Shown: piece by piece, positions 18,038-26,273 of the stretch | Layout: each line of letters starts with the position of its first letter | Position numbering within the stretch: position 1 is the stretch's first letter | Source of the DNA: Actinacidiphila fildesensis | GTDB lineage: Bacteria; Actinomycetota; Actinomycetes; Streptomycetales; Streptomycetaceae | Length of the DNA stretch: 64,000 bases | Assembly (NCBI RefSeq): GCF_042652185.1 | Contig: NZ_JBHSIX010000002.1 | Reading direction: 5' to 3' (one strand) | The notes under the pieces: generated by a model | Database searches by the model: none | The model's input: only the letters and a program-made list of their open reading frames with translations | What the model was told of the DNA's origin: nothing | Translations under genes and position numbers: made by a program

Positions 18038-19006
18038 TCAGCCGGTGACCAGACCCTTCGACTTCAGATACGCGGCCGCGACATCAGCCGGCTTCTGGCG
18101 CTCCGCGTCGACCTTCTGGTTGAGGTCGGTGAGATCGGCGGTGGTGAGTGCCTTGGTGAGCTTTCCGAGGACGGTAGCGATATCGGCGGAGCCGGCGTCC
18201 TTGGCATTCACCACGGGAAGCAGGTTGTCCGCGTTCTGCAGCTTCTTGTCGTCCTCCAGGAGCACCAGGTTGAACTGGTCGAGCGTGGCGTCCGTGGTCG
18301 TGGTCAGCACCAGCTGGTCGGTGCCGTCCTTGACGGCCTGCTTGGACTGCACGGTGCCGACGCCCTTGGGGTCGATACCGGTGATGTTGATGCCGTACTT
18401 GCTCTTCAGGCCCGGCGAGCAGAAGGGCCGGTCCGGGCATTCGTCGCCGGCGGCCAGCTTGACCGGGACCTTGGCGGCACCGAGGTCGCTGAGGGTCTTC
18501 AGCTTGTGCTCGGCGGCGAAGTCCTTGTTGACGGCGAAGGCGTTCTGGTCGATGGCGGGACCGGCGTCGAGGACCTTCAGGCCCTTGGGCTCGGCGAAGG
18601 TGGTGAGCGCCTTCACCGTGGCCACCACATCGGCGGAGGCCACCGGGGCGGCCTTGGGGCCGTTCGCCTTGGTGTTGAAGTATTCGGCGAGTGTCGCCGC
18701 GTACTCGGGAACGATGTCGATCTGCCCCTTTTCCAGGGCCGGTTCATAAAGCTCGCGGTTCTTCAGCGTCTGTACCGAGGTCGGGTAACCGGCGTTCTTG
18801 AGGACCTGCGCGTAGAGCTCGGCGAGCACCGTGCTCTCGGTGAATCCGGCGGAGCCGATCACCAGCGCGCCCTTCTTCTCCCCGGACGACGGGGAGGCGG
18901 CGTCGGAGCCGGACTTCTCCAGGCTGTCGCCGCCGCAGCCGGTGACGCCGGTGAGGAGCAGTGCGGCGGCAGCGGCCACCATCGTGACGCGCAGCGTCGG
19001 GTTCAT
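18038..19006 (-). CDS. Glycine betaine/osmoprotectant ABC transporter binding lipoprotein
   Basis: A 322-residue OpuCC/ProX-type substrate-binding lipoprotein with lipobox LTGVTGC. It has the family opening VIGSAGFTESTVLAELYAQVL and the DIVPEYAATLAEYF segment. Start ATG at 19006 with GGAGA six bases upstream; an in-frame ATG five codons earlier lacks a ribosome site. It is the last gene of a permease-permease-binding protein operon. Together with gpgS and otsAB it makes this part of the chromosome rich in osmoprotection functions. Confidence 0.9.
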   Translation of the reverse strand: MNPTLRVTMVAAAAALLLTGVTGCGGDSLEKSGSDAASPSSGEKKGALVIGSAGFTESTVLAELYAQVLKNAGYPTSVQTLKNRELYEPALEKGQIDIVPEYAATLAEYFNTKANGPKAAPVASADVVATVKALTTFAEPKGLKVLDAGPAIDQNAFAVNKDFAAEHKLKTLSDLGAAKVPVKLAAGDECPDRPFCSPGLKSKYGINITGIDPKGVGTVQSKQAVKDGTDQLVLTTTTDATLDQFNLVLLEDDKKLQNADNLLPVVNAKDAGSADIATVLGKLTKALTTADLTDLNQKVDAERQKPADVAAAYLKSKGLVTG

Positions 19007-19043
19007 CGGTTCTCCATCCACAGTGCAAGGAAAGGCATGACGG

Positions 19044-19766
19044 TCAGGGTGTCGCGGGGGTCGCGGGGCTCGAGGCGGGGACGGCGCTGCCGGACCGGGG
19101 GCGGCGACGGCGCCGCATCGGGTCGAGCAACCACTGCAGCGCCATGAAGATTCCCTCGATCAGCAGGGCCAGTCCTGCCACCAGGACCGCTCCCGCCACC
19201 ACCTGCGCGGTGATCTGCCGGTTGAAGCCGGCCGTGATGATCCGGCCGAGGCCGCCGCCGCCCGCCATGGCGGCGATGGTCGCGGTGGCCACCACCTGGA
19301 CGGCGGCGGACCGCACACCCGTCCAGATCAGCGGAAAGGCCAGCGGCAGCTCGATGCGGAACATCAGCTGACTGCCCGTCATCCCCATGCCGCGGGCGGC
19401 CTCGACGACATCGCGGTCAGCCTCGCGCATACCGACGTAGGCGTTGGTCATCAGCGGCGGCACGGCGAACAGCACCAGCGCGATGATGGTCGGCCAGTCG
19501 GTGCCCGAGCCCATCGCGAACATCAGCAGGACGAGGATCGCGAACGTGGGCACCGCGCGGCCCACGTTGGAGATGTTCACCGCGAGCGCCCCGCCCTTGC
19601 CGAGGTGGCCGAGGACGATGGCGATCGGCAGGGCGATCAGACAGGCCAGCGCCAGGCAGACGACGGTGAAGTAGACATGCTCGCCCAGCCGGTGCCACAC
19701 ACCGTCCGTACCGTTCCAGTTGGCGCTGTCGTTCAGCCAGTCCCACGCGCCGGATACCGCGTTCAT
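19044..19766 (-). CDS. Osmoprotectant ABC transporter permease (second)
   Basis: A 240-residue integral membrane protein of the OpuC permease family, with about six helices and the EAA-type loop DVVEAARGMGMTGSQLMFRIELPLA that contacts the ATPase. The ATG at 19766 overlaps the stop of the upstream permease by one base, so translation is probably coupled. The C-terminus is an Arg- then Pro/Ala-rich tail. Confidence 0.9.
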   Translation of the reverse strand: MNAVSGAWDWLNDSANWNGTDGVWHRLGEHVYFTVVCLALACLIALPIAIVLGHLGKGGALAVNISNVGRAVPTFAILVLLMFAMGSGTDWPTIIALVLFAVPPLMTNAYVGMREADRDVVEAARGMGMTGSQLMFRIELPLAFPLIWTGVRSAAVQVVATATIAAMAGGGGLGRIITAGFNRQITAQVVAGAVLVAGLALLIEGIFMALQWLLDPMRRRRRPRSGSAVPASSPATPATP

Positions 19767-20443
19767 CAGGCCGCCTTCCTGCTCCGCGCCCACGGGGTGA
19801 GCAGCCACTGCACACCCAGCAGCAGGACGTCGGCCGCGATGGCGATGGCCACGCAGATCACCGAGGCGGTGAGCACCTGCGCCTTGAAGATGGTGTCGAT
19901 CCCGGTGTAGATGAGGTTGCCGAGGCCGCCGTAGTTGATGATCGCGCCGACCGTGGTCAGCGCCACCGTCGAGACCGTGGCGATCCGCAGGCCGGCCATC
20001 AGCGCGGGCAGCGACAGCGGCAGTTCCACGGCGAACAGCAGCCGCAGCGGCCCGTACCCCATCCCGCGGGCGGCCTCTCTGACGTCCTCCGGAACGGATT
20101 CCAGGCCGGCCATGATGTTGCGCACCAGAATCGTCAGGGAGTAGAGCACCAGGCCGGTGATGACGACCGCCGGGGAGATCCCGAAGACCGGCAGCAGCAG
20201 CGAGAACATGGCCAGCGAGGGCACGGTGTACAGAACGGTGGCCAGCCCGAGCACGGGGCCCGCGAGGGGCCGCCAGCGCCGCGCGACCAAGGCCACCGGG
20301 AACGCGATGAGCAGCCCGATGGCCACCGACACCGCGGTGATCCACAGGTGCTGGACGGTGGCATCGGTCAGCTCATGACTGCGCGTACGCAGGTATTCAC
20401 CGCAGATCCAGTCGTTGGATACCAGACAGTTCCGCTTCGCCAT
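19766..20443 (-). CDS. Osmoprotectant ABC transporter permease (first)
   Basis: A 225-residue OpuC-family permease with five or six helices and the loop DVREAARGMGYGPLRLLFAVELPLS. The N-terminus (MAKRNCLVSNDWICGEYL) is typical of these proteins in Streptomyces. The ATG at 20443 has GGAGG eight bases upstream. It heads the minus-strand operon and is divergent from the ATPase gene at 20641, so one control region probably serves both. Confidence 0.9.
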   Translation of the reverse strand: MAKRNCLVSNDWICGEYLRTRSHELTDATVQHLWITAVSVAIGLLIAFPVALVARRWRPLAGPVLGLATVLYTVPSLAMFSLLLPVFGISPAVVITGLVLYSLTILVRNIMAGLESVPEDVREAARGMGYGPLRLLFAVELPLSLPALMAGLRIATVSTVALTTVGAIINYGGLGNLIYTGIDTIFKAQVLTASVICVAIAIAADVLLLGVQWLLTPWARSRKAA

Positions 20444-20640
20444 GCCCCTCACCTCCCCCGCTCCGGGCCGTACATTCGTCCGACATCAGCACTGCGGTCG
20501 TCACGTGGCCCGACCCTATCCGGCAGGTACGACAATCAGGCCGGCCCGCCATGCAGCTGCAATACTCCCGCCACAATTCCGGGCCGGAACTCGGGAAGAG
20601 TACGGTCGTGAGAACCCGGCAGTGAGGATTCCAGGCACCG

Positions 20641-21801
20641 ATGATCCGATTCGAGAACGTCACCAAGCGGTACCCGGACGGCACGACCGCCGTCGACGAC
20701 CTGTCGTTCGAGGTCGCGGAAGGGGAACTGGTCACGCTGGTGGGGCCGTCCGGCTGCGGCAAGACGACGACCATGAAGATGGTCAACCGGCTCATCGAAC
20801 CGACCTCGGGCCGGATCCTGGTGGACGGCGAGGACATAGCCTCCATCGACCCCGTGAAGCTGCGCCGCCGGATCGGCTACGTCATCCAGCAGGTCGGCCT
20901 GTTCCCGCACAAGAGCGTGCTGGAGAACACCGCGACCGTGCCCGCGCTGCTCGGCTGGAAGCGCGGCCGGGCCAGGGACCGCGCCGCCGAACTCCTCGAC
21001 CTCGTCGGTCTGGACCCGTCCGTCTACGGCGACCGCTACCCCGACCAGCTCTCCGGCGGTCAGCGGCAGCGCGTCGGGGTGGCGCGCGCACTGGCCGCCG
21101 ACCCGCCGGTGCTGCTGATGGACGAGCCGTTCGGCGCCGTCGACCCCGTGGTGCGCGAGCGGCTCCAGTCGGAGTTCCTGAAACTGCAGGCCACCGTCCG
21201 CAAGACCGTGCTCTTCGTGACGCACGACATCGAGGAGGCGGTCCGGCTCGGCGACCGCATCGCGGTCTACGGCGAGGGCCGTATCGAGCAGTACGACACG
21301 CCCGCCACCGTGCTGGGCGCGCCCGCCACCCCGTACGTCGCCGACTTCGTCGGCGCCGACCGGGGGCTCAAGCGGCTGTCGGTGACGGAGATCCAGCCCG
21401 CCGACCTGGAGCAGCCGCCGACCGTACGGCTCGACGACCCGGTGGAGACGGCCGCCGCGCGGATGCGCAAGGAGGGCTCCCGCTGGGCGGTCGTCCTGGG
21501 CGAGGGCGGCGCGCTGCACGGCTGGATCACCGTCGAGTCGCTGCTCGGCAAGGGCTCCACGGTCCGTGACCACGCCCGCCGCATGGAGGCGTGGGTGCCG
21601 ATCGGCGCGACGCTCAAGCAGGCGTTCAGCGCCATGCTGCAGTACGACGCCGGGTGGATCGCCGTCGTCGACGGCGATCACTTCCTCGGCGTACTGACCC
21701 CGGCACGGCTGCACGAGGCGCTGCGCCGCTCGATCGACGCGGACGCGAACGGCGCGGACCGCGCCGACGTCACGATCGAGTCGATCGAGCGGGCCGGCTA
21801 G
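20641..21801 (+). CDS. Osmoprotectant ABC transporter ATPase with CBS domains
   Basis: A 386-residue OpuCA/ProV-type ATPase. Walker A is GPSGCGKTT, the signature LSGGQRQRVGVARAL, Walker B VLLMDEPFGAVD, and the H-loop VTHDIEEA. Residues 260-370 form a tandem CBS region, which in OpuA-type transporters senses ionic strength. The gene is divergent from its permeases across 197 bases. Its 3' end overlaps the convergent rhodanese gene by 32 bases. Confidence 0.92.
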   Translation: MIRFENVTKRYPDGTTAVDDLSFEVAEGELVTLVGPSGCGKTTTMKMVNRLIEPTSGRILVDGEDIASIDPVKLRRRIGYVIQQVGLFPHKSVLENTATVPALLGWKRGRARDRAAELLDLVGLDPSVYGDRYPDQLSGGQRQRVGVARALAADPPVLLMDEPFGAVDPVVRERLQSEFLKLQATVRKTVLFVTHDIEEAVRLGDRIAVYGEGRIEQYDTPATVLGAPATPYVADFVGADRGLKRLSVTEIQPADLEQPPTVRLDDPVETAAARMRKEGSRWAVVLGEGGALHGWITVESLLGKGSTVRDHARRMEAWVPIGATLKQAFSAMLQYDAGWIAVVDGDHFLGVLTPARLHEALRRSIDADANGADRADVTIESIERAG

Positions 21802-22243
21802 AAGCGTTCATGGTCCCGCCGGACGGGCTCCAGGACCCTTCCGGCGGGATCACCGGCAGTCCGGCCGCGCGCCATGCCTGGAATCCGCCGTCCAGGTCGG
21901 TGGCCCGGTGCAGACCGAGGTCCTGCAGCGAGGCCGCGGCGAGGCTGGAGGCGTAGCCCTCGTTGCAGATCACCACGACCGTCAGATCGTGCCCGGTCGC
22001 TTCCGGCAGCTTGTGGTCACCGAGCGGGTCGAGCCGCCATTCCAGTTCGTTGCGCTCCACGACGAGCGCGCCGGGGATGAGCCCGTCCCGGTCGCGCAGC
22101 GCCGCGTAGCGGATGTCGACGAGGACCGCGCCGTTCGCGGCGGCCTCGGCGGCGGCCGGTGCGTCGAGGCGCTCCAGCCGGGTCCTGACGCGCTCCAGAT
22201 GGTCGTCGATGCTGCGGGCGGTACGGGCAGCGGGCTCGGTCAC
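21770..22243 (-). CDS. Rhodanese-domain protein
   Basis: A 157-residue single rhodanese domain: GAVLVDIRYAALRDRDG near residue 35, then the active-site loop VVVICNEGYASS, and the C-terminal DLDGGFQAWRAAGLPV. The loop Cys would carry a persulfide. The GTG start overlaps the stop of the cysteine dioxygenase gene in a GTGA junction, so the two are co-translated. A role in handling sulfur released from cysteine is inferred. Confidence 0.87.
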   Translation of the reverse strand: MTEPAARTARSIDDHLERVRTRLERLDAPAAAEAAANGAVLVDIRYAALRDRDGLIPGALVVERNELEWRLDPLGDHKLPEATGHDLTVVVICNEGYASSLAAASLQDLGLHRATDLDGGFQAWRAAGLPVIPPEGSWSPSGGTMNASSRPARSTRS

Positions 22244-22851
22244 CAGGTCTCCGGGTGTTCCACGACGTCGAGCCGCAGGGTGCGGTCGTCGCGGAGGTAG
22301 CGGCGGATCAGCGGCAGGGGCGGGTAGTAGGCGTGCACCGAGATGGCGTGCCGCTCGGCGGAGCGGTTGACGACCTGGTGCACATGGTTGCGGCCGAAGG
22401 CGCGGCCCGTGCCGGCCGGCAGGGCGCGGGTCCGGTCCAGGCCCTCCGCCAGTTCGAGCGAGCGCCAGCCCTCGGACGGCAGCGGCACCGCCAGCGACTC
22501 CTCGGTCAGCTCGCCGCCCGCGGTCACGAAGGCGCCGTACGAGCCACCGTGGTCGTGCCAGCCGGTCTCGGTGCCGGGCGGCCAGCCCAGCAGCCACGCT
22601 TCGGCGCCGCCGGGCCCCTCCAGCCGGATCCAGGTGCGGTCCAGCGGGTCCAGCGCGAGCTGGGCGACCTTCTCCGGGTCGGAGGCGATGGAGCGGACGA
22701 AGTCGAGCAGCTCGGCCGCGGTCGGCGCGGCGGCGGGCCGCGCGGCAGCGGGAGCGGAGGCCGGTTCGGTCAGCACGGCCGTGACGGGAGACGCGACGAC
22801 GGCCGCGGAAGGGGATGCGGAAACAAACGCTGGTGCGGACAACGGGACCAC
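22240..22851 (-). CDS. Cysteine dioxygenase
   Basis: A cupin-fold enzyme of about 203 residues that oxidises cysteine to cysteine sulfinate with non-haem iron. The iron ligands are in GWHDHGGSYGAF (two His) and NHVHQVVN (third His). The domain begins near AAELLDFVRSIASDP; the first 45 residues are Ala/Pro/Ser-rich and may be disordered. The GTG at 22851 has no clear ribosome site, so the start is uncertain. The frame is open to 23025 but the extension does not look like protein. Confidence 0.85.
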   Translation of the reverse strand: MVPLSAPAFVSASPSAAVVASPVTAVLTEPASAPAAARPAAAPTAAELLDFVRSIASDPEKVAQLALDPLDRTWIRLEGPGGAEAWLLGWPPGTETGWHDHGGSYGAFVTAGGELTEESLAVPLPSEGWRSLELAEGLDRTRALPAGTGRAFGRNHVHQVVNRSAERHAISVHAYYPPLPLIRRYLRDDRTLRLDVVEHPETW

Positions 22852-23082
22852 CCTGGAGGGAGGCGCCGGCACGGCGCCGCACCGACCGGGGAACGGACGG
22901 CGGCGGCAGGCTACGACGCGGAGGTGAGCGGGGAGGCGGGGTTCAGCGTGAACCCGGACACACGCAGCCCGCGTACCGGACGAGGTCCAGGTGCACTCGC
23001 CGGTGAAGTCGCCGTCCGATACCACTCACATCGAAGACTGAATCACGCCATCCTCAAGACGGTCAACATTTGAGCTCGCGTC

Positions 23083-23562
23083 TCAGATGCCGGGCACGGT
23101 GTCCTCGGGGTCCTCGGGGAGCTTGCAGACCCGCTCCAGGAAGATCGCGGCGGCGACCACCGCGAGGCCCGCCAGCACCGCGAAGCCCGCGTAGACCGCC
23201 TGGTCCCGGCGCGGCGGGACGTCGAACTGGTACATCAGCAGGAAGGCGCCGGCGCCGCCGTACATCCCGGCGACCAGCGAGGCGACCAGCGCACTCGCCT
23301 GGCCGAAGACCACCGCGCGCGCCGCCAGCAGCGGGTCGACGCCCTTGGCGCCGGGGACGCGGTCGCGCTGGGCGCGCAGCCGGGTCCGCAGCGACAGGGC
23401 GGTCGCGGTGAGCACCACCGCGATCAGCGCGAGCACGATGGGCGCGGCCAGCGGGACGCTCGGCAGGGTGCCGAGCGAGTCCCACAGCTTGGCGCCGGCC
23501 CAGGACAGCACCCCCGCCACCGCGAACAGCCCCAGCAGCGTTCTGATGCGCAGCGCCTTCAC
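23083..23562 (-). CDS. DUF3180 membrane protein
   Basis: A 159-residue protein with four predicted membrane helices (TLLGLFAVAGVLSW, APIVLALIAVVLTATAL, ASALVASLVAGMYGGAGAFL, GFAVLAGLAVVAAAIFL). DUF3180 genes commonly sit beside folK in actinomycetes, as here. The GTG at 23562 follows AGGGG by ten bases and is preferred to the ATG at 23589, which lacks a ribosome site. Upstream of that ATG a repeat in the same frame would read Gln-Gln-Asp, but no start codon serves it. Function unknown. Confidence 0.78.
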   Translation of the reverse strand: MKALRIRTLLGLFAVAGVLSWAGAKLWDSLGTLPSVPLAAPIVLALIAVVLTATALSLRTRLRAQRDRVPGAKGVDPLLAARAVVFGQASALVASLVAGMYGGAGAFLLMYQFDVPPRRDQAVYAGFAVLAGLAVVAAAIFLERVCKLPEDPEDTVPGI

Positions 23563-23600
23563 CGAGTGTTCGCCCCTCACATGGTTCATCTGCTGGTTGT

Positions 23601-23627
23601 GGTCCTGCTGGTCCTGCTGGTCCTGCT
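23601..23627. repeat. Short tandem repeat, 9 bp x 3
   Basis: GGTCCTGCT occurs three times in a row between the DUF3180 gene and folK, flanked by degenerate copies. Confidence 0.8.
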
Positions 23628-23677
23628 GGTGGTGCGGTCGGTGCCGGTGGCACCCGCCGTGCCCGACCGCTTAACGC

Positions 23678-24268
23678 TTATTCGGGCAGCCTGAGTTCCA
23701 CGTCACCGCGGGCCTCCACGCCTGCGTTGCCGACCGCTGCGAGCAACTCTGCCACCTCGCCGTGGCCGGGGAGCTCCGCCGACGGGTCCACATCGTGCCA
23801 GGGCGCGAGAACGAAGGCCCGCTGGTGCGCTCGCGGGTGCGGCAGCGTCAGGTCGGGATCCTCCGAGACGATGCCCTGATAGGCAACGATGTCGACGTCG
23901 ATGGTGCGCGGGCCCCAGCGCTCGCTGCGCACCCGCAGGAACGCCTCCTCGATCGCCTGGCCGCGTTCCAGCAGGGAGGACGGCGGCAGGGTGGTCTTCA
24001 CCAGCACCACCGCGTTGAAGTAGTTGGCCTGGCTGCCGGGCTCGACGCCCCACGGCTCGGTCTCGTAGACCGGCGAGATCGCCTTGACGCGCACACCCGG
24101 GGTGTCCTCCAGGGCGTCGATGGCGCCCTGCAGGGTCTCCAGCCGGTTGCCCAGGTTGCTGCCCAGCGCGATCACGGCCCGCTGGGGGTTGTGCAGCGTC
24201 GTGTCGGCGGCGTCGACCTGCGCCACCACGGACGGGTGGACAGGCTGCACGGTGGGGTCGGAACTCAC
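23678..24268 (-). CDS. folK: 2-amino-4-hydroxy-6-hydroxymethyldihydropteridine pyrophosphokinase
   Basis: A 196-residue HPPK that activates 6-hydroxymethyldihydropterin with ATP for folP. Motifs are VIALGSNLGNR, the VYETEPWG loop and RWGPRTIDVDIV. The GTG at 24268 overlaps the folB stop (GTGA), so translation is probably coupled. A roughly 30-residue N-terminal extension precedes the domain. Confidence 0.94.
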   Translation of the reverse strand: MSSDPTVQPVHPSVVAQVDAADTTLHNPQRAVIALGSNLGNRLETLQGAIDALEDTPGVRVKAISPVYETEPWGVEPGSQANYFNAVVLVKTTLPPSSLLERGQAIEEAFLRVRSERWGPRTIDVDIVAYQGIVSEDPDLTLPHPRAHQRAFVLAPWHDVDPSAELPGHGEVAELLAAVGNAGVEARGDVELRLPE

Positions 24269-24624
24269 GGGCGCCTCCGGGTGATGGTGATGGTCACGTC
24301 GTCGAACGGAACGGTGATCGGGGCGTCCGGCTTGTGCACGGTGACCTCGACCTCCTGGACCGCCTCGTGCTTGAGGCACTGGTCGGCGATGCGCTGGGCG
24401 AGGGTCTCGATCAGGTCGACCGGCTCGCCCTTGACGACATCCACGACCTCTTCGGCCACCACGCCGTAGTGGACGGTCTTGGTCAGGTCGTCCCCGGCCG
24501 CGGCAGGAGCCGTGTCCAGGCCGAGCACCAGGTCCACGACGAAGGTCTGGCCCTCCTCGCGCTCCCTGGGAAACACGCCGTGGTTACCGCGGGCCTTGAG
24601 GCCGCGCAGCGTGACACGATCCAC
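24265..24624 (-). CDS. folB: Dihydroneopterin aldolase
   Basis: A 119-residue enzyme that converts dihydroneopterin to hydroxymethyldihydropterin. RVTLRGLKARGNHGVF and ETLAQRIADQCL are family motifs; Lys in TVHKPDAP matches the catalytic lysine region. The GTG at 24624 has AGGAG seven bases upstream. About 280 bases with no recognisable gene or hairpin lie between it and the NTF2-like gene upstream. Confidence 0.94.
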   Translation of the reverse strand: MDRVTLRGLKARGNHGVFPREREEGQTFVVDLVLGLDTAPAAAGDDLTKTVHYGVVAEEVVDVVKGEPVDLIETLAQRIADQCLKHEAVQEVEVTVHKPDAPITVPFDDVTITITRRRP

Positions 24625-24905
24625 GAGATCACTCCTGCTGATGGTTCGGACGGACGGACAGGGTCCCGCCATGTGTACGGGCCCGCCCGGAATCGAATCT
24701 ACCCGCGACTACCGACAGCACGTGCCGACGGGTTGTCCGGGGCCGGTCCGGCGCAGGTCAGAGCGGGCGGACTCCAGCCCTTTACCCACCAGCCGGTCGG
24801 CTACCCGTCCGCCGGCGGATTCTTGGCGCGAACGGGTGACAAGGTCGCCAACACGGCCGGATCCCGGGCCGGGTGGGTGAACGCGGGGTGGTCGGACGGT
24901 GAGGT

Positions 24906-25376
24906 TCAGGCGCCGGGGCCGGCGGTGTCCTCATCGTCGTCGTCACCGTCGGCGAGCACCGGGGACCCGTGGTGCACCCACAGCCGCCAGCCCTCCGGTG
25001 TGCGCCGGAACACATTGGTGGCGACCACGAGGGCGCCGACCAGAGTGCCCGCCGAGCCGTCCTCCTCGGCCGGTCCCCCGGTCAGGATGTTCTCGGTACA
25101 GGTGACCAGGGCCGTGTCGCCGTCGACCGCGACCTCGACATCGGTCAGGAAGAACTGGATGTACTCGGTGCTCGCCATGATCAGCGCGTAGGAGCGCATC
25201 ACCTCGCCGCGCCCGCGCAGCACCGGCCATCCCGGGTGCACCACGGAGACCGTCTCGGCCAGCGGCCCGGTCAGCACGATCTCCTCCAGCGCGTCCAGGT
25301 CCGAGGTCTCGACCGCGTCGTAGAACGCCTGGTTCGCCTCCTCGACCTTCGCGGCCTCCGCCGTACGAGGCGTCAC
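24906..25376 (-). CDS. NTF2-like (SnoaL-fold) protein
   Basis: A 156-residue single-domain protein with the NTF2-like pattern: an opening helix EEANQAFYDAVETSDLDALEEI, then VVHPGWPVLRGRGEVMRSY, and strands ending GWRLWVHHGSPV. The C-terminus is acidic (DGDDDDEDT). Its GTG overlaps the folP stop in GTGA, so it is co-translated with folP. No folate step is missing that it obviously fills. Confidence 0.8.
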   Translation of the reverse strand: MTPRTAEAAKVEEANQAFYDAVETSDLDALEEIVLTGPLAETVSVVHPGWPVLRGRGEVMRSYALIMASTEYIQFFLTDVEVAVDGDTALVTCTENILTGGPAEEDGSAGTLVGALVVATNVFRRTPEGWRLWVHHGSPVLADGDDDDEDTAGPGA

Positions 25377-26245
25377 GCGGCACCCGCCGTGCCGGCCGCG
25401 CCTTCGATGGCCCGCGACACCCGGACCGCGTCCGCGCTCGCGTGCACCTCGTGCACCCGCACCGCCCAGGCGCCCTCGCGGGCGGCGATCGCCGAGACCG
25501 CGGCGGTCGCCGCGTCGCGTTCCCTGGCCGGCGGCGGATCCCCGGCCGATCCGGCCAGCACCCGCCCCAGGAACCGCTTACGGGACGCGGCCACCAGCAG
25601 CGGGCGGCCCAGTTCACGCAGCTTGCCGAGGTGCGCCATCAGCGCCAGGTCGTGCTCGGCGTTCTTCGCGAAGCCCAGGCCCGGGTCGAGGATGATCCGG
25701 CCCGGGTCGATACCGCCGGCGACCGCCCGCTCGCAGCCCTCGCGCAGCTCGGCGACGACCTCGTCGACCACGTCGCCGTAGACCGCCCGGTTGTTCATGT
25801 CGATGCTCTGCCCGCGCCAGTGCATGACGACGAACGGCACCCCCGCGTCGGCGACCACCGGGATCATCGCGGGGTCGGCGCCGCCGCCGCTCACGTCGTT
25901 GACCAGCCGCGCACCGGCCGCGACCGCCTGCCCGGCGACGGCCGCCCGCATCGTGTCCACGCTGACCAGCACTCCGGCGGCGGCCAGCTCCCGCACCACC
26001 GGGATCACCCGGCGCAGCTCCTCGGCCTCCGAGACCCGCGCCGCTCCGGGCCGGGTGGACTCCCCGCCGACGTCCACGATGTCCGCGCCGGACGCCACGA
26101 GGTCCATGCCGTGCTTGACGGCCAGCTCCGGGTCGAACCACTGGCCGCCGTCGGAGAAGGAGTCCGGCGTGACGTTCACCACGCCCATGACCGCGCAGCG
26201 GTCCCACTCAGGAAGGCCGTCCACGAAGCCCCGCAGCGTATTCAT
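25373..26245 (-). CDS. folP: Dihydropteroate synthase
   Basis: A 290-residue enzyme that joins para-aminobenzoate to the pterin pyrophosphate. Signatures are MGVVNVTPDSFSDGG, VDVGGESTRPG, the Asn-Asp in RLVNDVSGG, DPGLGFAKN, and the C-terminal RVHEV. It heads a minus-strand run folP, NTF2-like, folB, folK, DUF3180. folE is encoded separately at 29520. Confidence 0.95.
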   Translation of the reverse strand: MNTLRGFVDGLPEWDRCAVMGVVNVTPDSFSDGGQWFDPELAVKHGMDLVASGADIVDVGGESTRPGAARVSEAEELRRVIPVVRELAAAGVLVSVDTMRAAVAGQAVAAGARLVNDVSGGGADPAMIPVVADAGVPFVVMHWRGQSIDMNNRAVYGDVVDEVVAELREGCERAVAGGIDPGRIILDPGLGFAKNAEHDLALMAHLGKLRELGRPLLVAASRKRFLGRVLAGSAGDPPPARERDAATAAVSAIAAREGAWAVRVHEVHASADAVRVSRAIEGAAGTAGAA

Positions 26246-26273
26246 ACGCCAAGCGTAGGCGCTGGCCGGTCGA

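Noticed and set aside
19767..20345. Upstream extension that would fuse the two permeases
   Set aside because: The extension is a different reading frame of the first permease; each permease has its own start and full set of helices.
22926..22976. Possible 16-codon leader peptide upstream of cysteine dioxygenase (GTG start)
   Set aside because: No ribosome site and no cysteine codons, unlike known cysteine leaders.
23590..23667. Gln-Gln-Asp repeat in frame upstream of the DUF3180 gene
   Set aside because: No start codon serves it and a stop lies just before, so it is treated as a non-coding repeat.
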